Positions 60,564 to 64,000 of a stretch of 64,000 nt of DNA are shown piece after piece (position 1 is the stretch's first letter; every line of letters begins with the position of its first letter). The DNA comes from Myxococcus virescens (GTDB lineage: Bacteria; Myxococcota; Myxococcia; Myxococcales; Myxococcaceae), in NCBI RefSeq assembly GCF_900101905.1, contig NZ_FNAJ01000004.1:558001-622000 (forward strand), written 5' to 3'. The position numbers and the translations under genes are program-made. The notes under the pieces were generated by a model. That model was not told the DNA's origin, did not search any database, and saw only the letters and a list, made by a program, of their open reading frames with translations.

Positions 60564-61322
60564 TCAGCGCCGCTTGTTGAGGATGAGCGGCAGGTGGACG
60601 GCATCGTCCTTGTAGTCCAGGCAGAGGGCATACATGCACACGTTGATGCCCAGCCGTACCGCCAGCTCGCGCTGGGGCTCGCCACCCGGCGAGACGTCGA
60701 ACTCGTAGTCACCCGACTCGTTGCGGCTCCATGCCCCGGCCAAGTCGTTCTGCGAGTACAGCACCGCGGCGCGCTTGCCCAGGTTGCAGCCCATCAACTG
60801 AGGCTTGTTGAGCACCCGCCCTGGCGCCGCGTCCAGCAGGAAGAAGGACTTGAACACCACGTGCTTCGACGGCACCTCGGCCAGCGGGCTCTGCGGCAGC
60901 ACCCGCGCCATCTCCCGGCGGAAGGACGCGTCGAAGCCGGCCCCGTCGCTGGCGTCGTTGGCGTCCGCGAGCATGAAGCCGCCGTACGTCAGGTAGCGGC
61001 GCAGGTTGGCCACCTCCGCCTCCTCCAGCGGGGGAAACTCTCCCTCGCCGCCGAAGTAGAGGAACGGGTATTCGAAGAGGTCCGGTGAACTGAGCGGAAA
61101 CGGGCGCGCGTCCGGCACGACCTCCACGGAGGTGCGGCGCTGGAGCTCCCAGGTGATGCGGCGCAGCCCGGACAGCCGTGTATCCCAGCGGCCCTTGTGA
61201 CGGGCCACGGCGGGGATGAAGCGGTTCTTCTCACCGAAGGCATGCGCCCGCCGCGCCAGCAGTGGGGCGAGCGCGGCGGTGCCGAGCAGGAGGTTTCGAC
61301 GGGTCAGACGCCGCGCGGACAT
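60564..61322 (-). CDS. Tat-exported DUF4159 protein
   Basis: The protein has 252 residues. The N-terminus carries a twin-arginine motif TRRNLLLG before a hydrophobic stretch ending RRAHA. DUF4159 features include the LFEYPFLYFGGEGEFPPL and NLRRYLTYGGFMLADAND segments and the late YSQNDLAGAW. The family is structurally linked to glutamine amidotransferases, without known activity. It is co-transcribed with the VWA gene after it. Upstream of it lies a divergent promoter region with a palindrome. Confidence 0.75.
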   Translation of the reverse strand: MSARRLTRRNLLLGTAALAPLLARRAHAFGEKNRFIPAVARHKGRWDTRLSGLRRITWELQRRTSVEVVPDARPFPLSSPDLFEYPFLYFGGEGEFPPLEEAEVANLRRYLTYGGFMLADANDASDGAGFDASFRREMARVLPQSPLAEVPSKHVVFKSFFLLDAAPGRVLNKPQLMGCNLGKRAAVLYSQNDLAGAWSRNESGDYEFDVSPGGEPQRELAVRLGINVCMYALCLDYKDDAVHLPLILNKRR

Positions 61323-61335
61323 AGGGCGTATCTAT

Positions 61336-61352
61336 ATACCGTCGACGGGTAT
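61336..61352. promoter_or_regulatory. Palindrome in a 57-bp divergent promoter region
   Basis: ATACC (61336-61340) and GGTAT (61348-61352) flank GTCGACG. The same short region includes TATAT (61334-61338) and GGTATAG (61364-61370), AT-rich bits that could serve as -10 elements for the diverging genes. Confidence 0.3.
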
Positions 61353-61379
61353 GCGCATTCCCCGGTATAGAACGGCGTC

Positions 61380-61643
61380 ATGGCGAAAGGCGGACAGACG
61401 CCCCCGGCGCCCGGCTCGGCGGAGACCCATGCCGCCTGGGCCCGGAAGGAGGCGGGCGACGTGGCGGGGGCGCGGCGCGACGCCGAGCGAATCCTCGCGG
61501 GCAGCCCGTCCGCCGAGGACCGCGCGGAGGCGGAGGAGCTGCTGCGGCGCACCACCACCCCGCGCGCCCTGTACGGCTTCGCCCTGCTCGCCGCCACCGT
61601 CTTCGTGCTCCTGCTCGTACTCGCAATCGTCCGATACGCGTAA
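61380..61643 (+). CDS. Small C-tail-anchored membrane protein
   Basis: The protein has 87 residues. The N-terminal two-thirds are charged and helical, with a TPR-like rhythm (HAAWARKEAGDVAGARRDAE RILAG in pieces), and one C-terminal membrane helix (YGFALLAATVFVLLLVLAIV). A cytoplasmic domain held at the membrane is inferred. It precedes the next membrane-protein gene by 32 bp. I cannot assign a family. Confidence 0.6.
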   Translation: MAKGGQTPPAPGSAETHAAWARKEAGDVAGARRDAERILAGSPSAEDRAEAEELLRRTTTPRALYGFALLAATVFVLLLVLAIVRYA

Positions 61644-61675
61644 GCTTCGGCGGACCGCATCAAGGAGAATCTGCC

Positions 61676-62380
61676 ATGGAAGGCCTCCTCCAGGCCCTCG
61701 GGGCTTACCAGACGTTCAATCCGACCGGCTGGGTGGCCGTCTACCGGATGCTGCCCATGTGGGCCGGCATCGTGTGCTGTGTCGCTGGCGTGACGTTGCT
61801 CGTCGCCGGTGGGGGCAAGCTGTTCCGCGTGCTCGCGGGCCCCATCGGCGCGGTGCTGGGCCTGCTGTGGACGCCCGTGCTCGTCATGAAGCTGGGCCTG
61901 CCGGACGTGGCGAAGATGGCCACCATCGCCGCCGCGGTGCTGATGGCGCTGGGTTTCCTGCTCCCCACGGCCATCACCTTCCTGGGCGTGGGGGTGCCGC
62001 TGGGGCTGCTGGCCGGGCAGATCGCCGGGCAGCAGGACTTCCTGCTGGGCTTCGCGCCGGGCTTCATCATCGGCGGGCTGGTGGGCGCGATGCTGCAACG
62101 CCCGGTGGCCGTGCTGGTGGCCTCCGCGGTGGGTGCGTGGATGTTCGTCATCGGCGCGCTCGCGGCGCTCCACCAGGTGGGCGGCGTGGTGCAGGCGGTG
62201 GCCAGCAAGCCCTGGGGCGTCATCATCGCCGCGGGCCTCTTCGCCGTGGCCGGCGCGGTGTACCAGCTGGCCGTCCGGCCCTCACCCGAGGAGGCGGACA
62301 AACTTCGCGCGGAGCGTGAGCGGCTCAAGGTGCGGCAGGCGGAGCAACATGCGCTCGAAAAACGGTGGGGGGTCAAGTAG
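61676..62380 (+). CDS. Polytopic membrane protein (DUF4203/TM7S3-like topology)
   Basis: The protein has 234 residues. AAGGAGAA precedes ATG 61676. About six to seven hydrophobic segments with Gly-rich packing (e.g. VTLLVAGGGKLFRVLAGPIG, GVGVPLGLLAGQIAGQQDFL). The C-terminal ~35 residues are a charged cytoplasmic helix (ADKLRAERERLKVRQAEQHA). This topology resembles DUF4203 proteins, of unknown function. It is likely co-transcribed with the small protein upstream. Confidence 0.65.
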   Translation: MEGLLQALGAYQTFNPTGWVAVYRMLPMWAGIVCCVAGVTLLVAGGGKLFRVLAGPIGAVLGLLWTPVLVMKLGLPDVAKMATIAAAVLMALGFLLPTAITFLGVGVPLGLLAGQIAGQQDFLLGFAPGFIIGGLVGAMLQRPVAVLVASAVGAWMFVIGALAALHQVGGVVQAVASKPWGVIIAAGLFAVAGAVYQLAVRPSPEEADKLRAERERLKVRQAEQHALEKRWGVK

Positions 62381-62460
62381 CCCCCAGAGACTGGTGGCCG
62401 TGCTTTACGTCCCCCTGCCCGGGGCGTAGATTCCGCCGCCTTTCCCCCCCGGAAGGATTG

Positions 62461-63894
62461 ATGGGTCAGGCCAGGCGTCAGGAGAAGCAGCACGAGTCCC
62501 CCACGGAGTCCGCTCCCCGGCAGGAGCCTCCCGCGAGCACCGCGTGGGTGAAGCCGACGGGACTGACTCGCAAGGGGTGGGCCGTGCTCGTCGGCCTCAT
62601 CCTCGTCATCCAGTACCCGCTCATCCACTACGCGCTGCTGCGCGGACAGGCGGAGGTGACGGCGAAGCTGCCCTACACGCAGGACTTCTCCGACCCGGGC
62701 GTGGTGGAGCGCGACTTCTTCTCCACGGGTGGCTACTGGCGCGTGCTGCAGGGCGAGCTGCTCGCCCCCGGCGTGAAGAACAACCCGCTGTGGCTGCAGG
62801 CCCCGCTGCCGGATGACGTCGCCGTGGAATTCGACGTTCGGTCGGAGCTGCCCGCCGGTGACATCCGGGTGGAGCTCTTTGGCAACGGCGTGGACCCGGC
62901 CTCCGGGTACGTGCTGGTGCAGGGCGGCTGGAACAACGCCATGTCCGTCATCGGCCGGCGCGACATGAACGCGCCCTCCCTGGACGCCCTCCGGCGCCGC
63001 GCCGCTCGCGGAGGCAAGGAGAACGTGGACCTGAAGGCCAGCGGCTTCTTCAAGGAGAACACCAAGGTCCGGGTGGAGCTGCGAGGCCAGCCGGTGCAGG
63101 CGGGCCGCACGTATCACTGGCGCATCGAGCGCCGGGGCTCGCTGCTGCGCTGGTTCGTCGACGGCGAGCTGATGCTGGAGCTGGACGACCCCTTCCCGCT
63201 CAAGGGCCCCGGGCAGGACCGGCTGGGCCTGTCCGGCTTCGAGTCCCAGATTTTCTACGACAACCTGCGGGTGGACACGCCGGACCGGCTGCCCTTCACG
63301 GCGGCGCCGCGCGCGCCCACGCCGCCCCCCGGCCCCTACGCGGACGACTTCAACCGCGACACGCTGGGTGACGCGTGGAACGCCACCAACCCCTCCGCGG
63401 TGAAGCTGGTGGACGGGGCGCTGGTGGTGGAGCTGATGCACAACCGGCCGGTGTGGCTGAAGCAGCCCATCCCCACCAACGCCACCATTGAATTCGACGC
63501 CTGGACGGACAACCCGGAGGGCGACATCAAGGTGGAGGTGTGGGGTGACGGGCGCTCGTTCTACGCGGGCGACCTGCGGCTGCAGTACACCGCCACCGGG
63601 TACGTCATCATCTTCGGTGGCTGGCGCAACACCCAGTCCGCCATCGCCCGGCAGAACGAGCACGCGAATGACCGGGCGGTGCGCGACGGCGCCGCGGTGG
63701 TGCCCGGCAAGCGCCACCACATCAAGATTACCCGCAACGGCGGCACCCTGGCGTGGGAGCTGGATGGCCAGCCCTACCTGACGCTCAAGGACCCCGTCCC
63801 GCTGGAGGGCCCACGCAATCAGTACTTCGGCTTCTCCGGTTGGAAGAACCGGGTTCACTTCGACAACTTGAAGATTCAGCCGCTCGCCCCCTAG
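62461..63894 (+). CDS. Membrane-anchored protein with two concanavalin-like (DUF1080/LamG-type) domains
   Basis: The protein has 477 residues from ATG 62461, preceded by GGAAGG. One anchor helix (about 40-60) is followed by two repeats of a jelly-roll domain (about 74-275 and 295-475). Both share the sequence order [DDF/QDFSDP...G.W...G.L........W L..PLP.....veFD...........GDI.VE..G.G.....GY...GGW.N......R], and both end in ...GLSGFES.IFYDNLRVDTP or ...GFSGWKNRVHFDNLKI. Such domains bind carbohydrates; no catalytic residue is evident. The domains face the periplasm. It is followed 20 bp later by a ketosynthase-like gene. Confidence 0.75.
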   Translation: MGQARRQEKQHESPTESAPRQEPPASTAWVKPTGLTRKGWAVLVGLILVIQYPLIHYALLRGQAEVTAKLPYTQDFSDPGVVERDFFSTGGYWRVLQGELLAPGVKNNPLWLQAPLPDDVAVEFDVRSELPAGDIRVELFGNGVDPASGYVLVQGGWNNAMSVIGRRDMNAPSLDALRRRAARGGKENVDLKASGFFKENTKVRVELRGQPVQAGRTYHWRIERRGSLLRWFVDGELMLELDDPFPLKGPGQDRLGLSGFESQIFYDNLRVDTPDRLPFTAAPRAPTPPPGPYADDFNRDTLGDAWNATNPSAVKLVDGALVVELMHNRPVWLKQPIPTNATIEFDAWTDNPEGDIKVEVWGDGRSFYAGDLRLQYTATGYVIIFGGWRNTQSAIARQNEHANDRAVRDGAAVVPGKRHHIKITRNGGTLAWELDGQPYLTLKDPVPLEGPRNQYFGFSGWKNRVHFDNLKIQPLAP

Positions 63895-63913
63895 CGGCGA
63901 AGGACAATCACAC

Positions 63914-64000
63914 GTGCGCAGAGTAGGCATCTTCGGCTGGGGCGTGGTCGCCCCCCGGTCCAGGAACATCGAGGCGTTCGAGCGCAACCTCTCGTCGTCC
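63914..64000 (+). CDS. Beta-ketoacyl synthase-like protein (partial)
   Basis: Twenty-nine residues are visible before the window ends: GTG 63914, after AAGGA, then RRVGIFGWGVVAPRSRNIEA. The opening beta strand VGIFGWGVVAP followed by ...NIEAFERNL is typical of FabF-type ketosynthases. The enzyme would extend fatty acids or polyketides. With so little sequence, another thiolase-fold protein remains possible. Spacing of 19 bp suggests co-transcription with the preceding gene. Confidence 0.6.
   Translation, partial: MRRVGIFGWGVVAPRSRNIEAFERNLSSS

Overview
This is about 64 kb of high-GC, gene-dense bacterial chromosome that looks like Myxococcus or a close relative. The main evidence is families largely confined to myxobacteria: a DUF2378/TIGR02265 protein and a lipoprotein/double-CXXCG pair resembling the Sit toxin-immunity cassettes. 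The sporulation-associated prkA-yeaH-spoVR trio and many large surface or exported proteins fit the same picture. I saw no rRNA, tRNA, CRISPR array, insertion sequence or prophage. Nearly all coding sequence is on single, well separated genes; the many long antisense frames are high-GC shadows.

Layout. 1-1.7 kb: right edge of a type III secretion-like locus (chaperone fragment plus HrpF/NolX-like translocator). 1.9-5.0 kb: ruvX, then a coupled pair of a lipid-linked-sugar-type glycosyltransferase and a secreted unknown. 5.0-10.7 kb: a 0.9-kb non-coding leader, then prkA-yeaH-spoVR. 10.9-19.3 kb: an M23 peptidase, a DUF2378 protein, glycogen phosphorylase coupled to a SnoaL-like protein, an orphan lipase-chaperone-like protein and an M3 oligopeptidase. 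19.5-25.0 kb: a 1854-residue lipoprotein built of Ig-like, Fn3 and lamin-tail domains. 25.2-30.7 kb: a peroxisomal-type 2,4-dienoyl-CoA reductase, a U32 peptidase, tyrA (dehydrogenase followed by mutase) and an ECH1-type dienoyl-CoA isomerase. 30.7-32.2 kb: the Sit-like toxin-immunity pair. 32.2-35.8 kb: dnaE. 36-43 kb: assorted single genes (Spy-like, M14-like, solitary binding protein, WGR, epimerase, Eis-like acetyltransferase).

43.2-53.9 kb is the most coherent functional block. A small membrane protein, a transporter-fused histidine kinase and an NtrC-type sigma-54 activator are translationally coupled, in the manner of cbrXAB. Just downstream lie an outer-membrane porin, acetyl-CoA synthetase, DUF485 and an ActP-type acetate symporter, all on the same strand. 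Directly before the porin there is a near-consensus -24/-12 promoter with GTTAC/GTAAC palindromes 55-90 bp upstream. I infer a self-contained acetate or carbon-source uptake regulon in which the activator drives the transport/activation operon.

53.9-64 kb: a voltage-gated K+ channel with a zinc ribbon, a persulfide dioxygenase, a 23-bp perfect inverted repeat before an orphan TaqI-like adenine methylase, sodC, a VWA/DUF4159 pair, three small-to-medium membrane proteins, and the first 29 codons of a ketosynthase-like gene running off the window.

Start codons were chosen from ribosome-binding sites, signal peptides and stop-start overlaps, so several differ from the longest open frame. All functional calls come from reading motifs, not from database searches.
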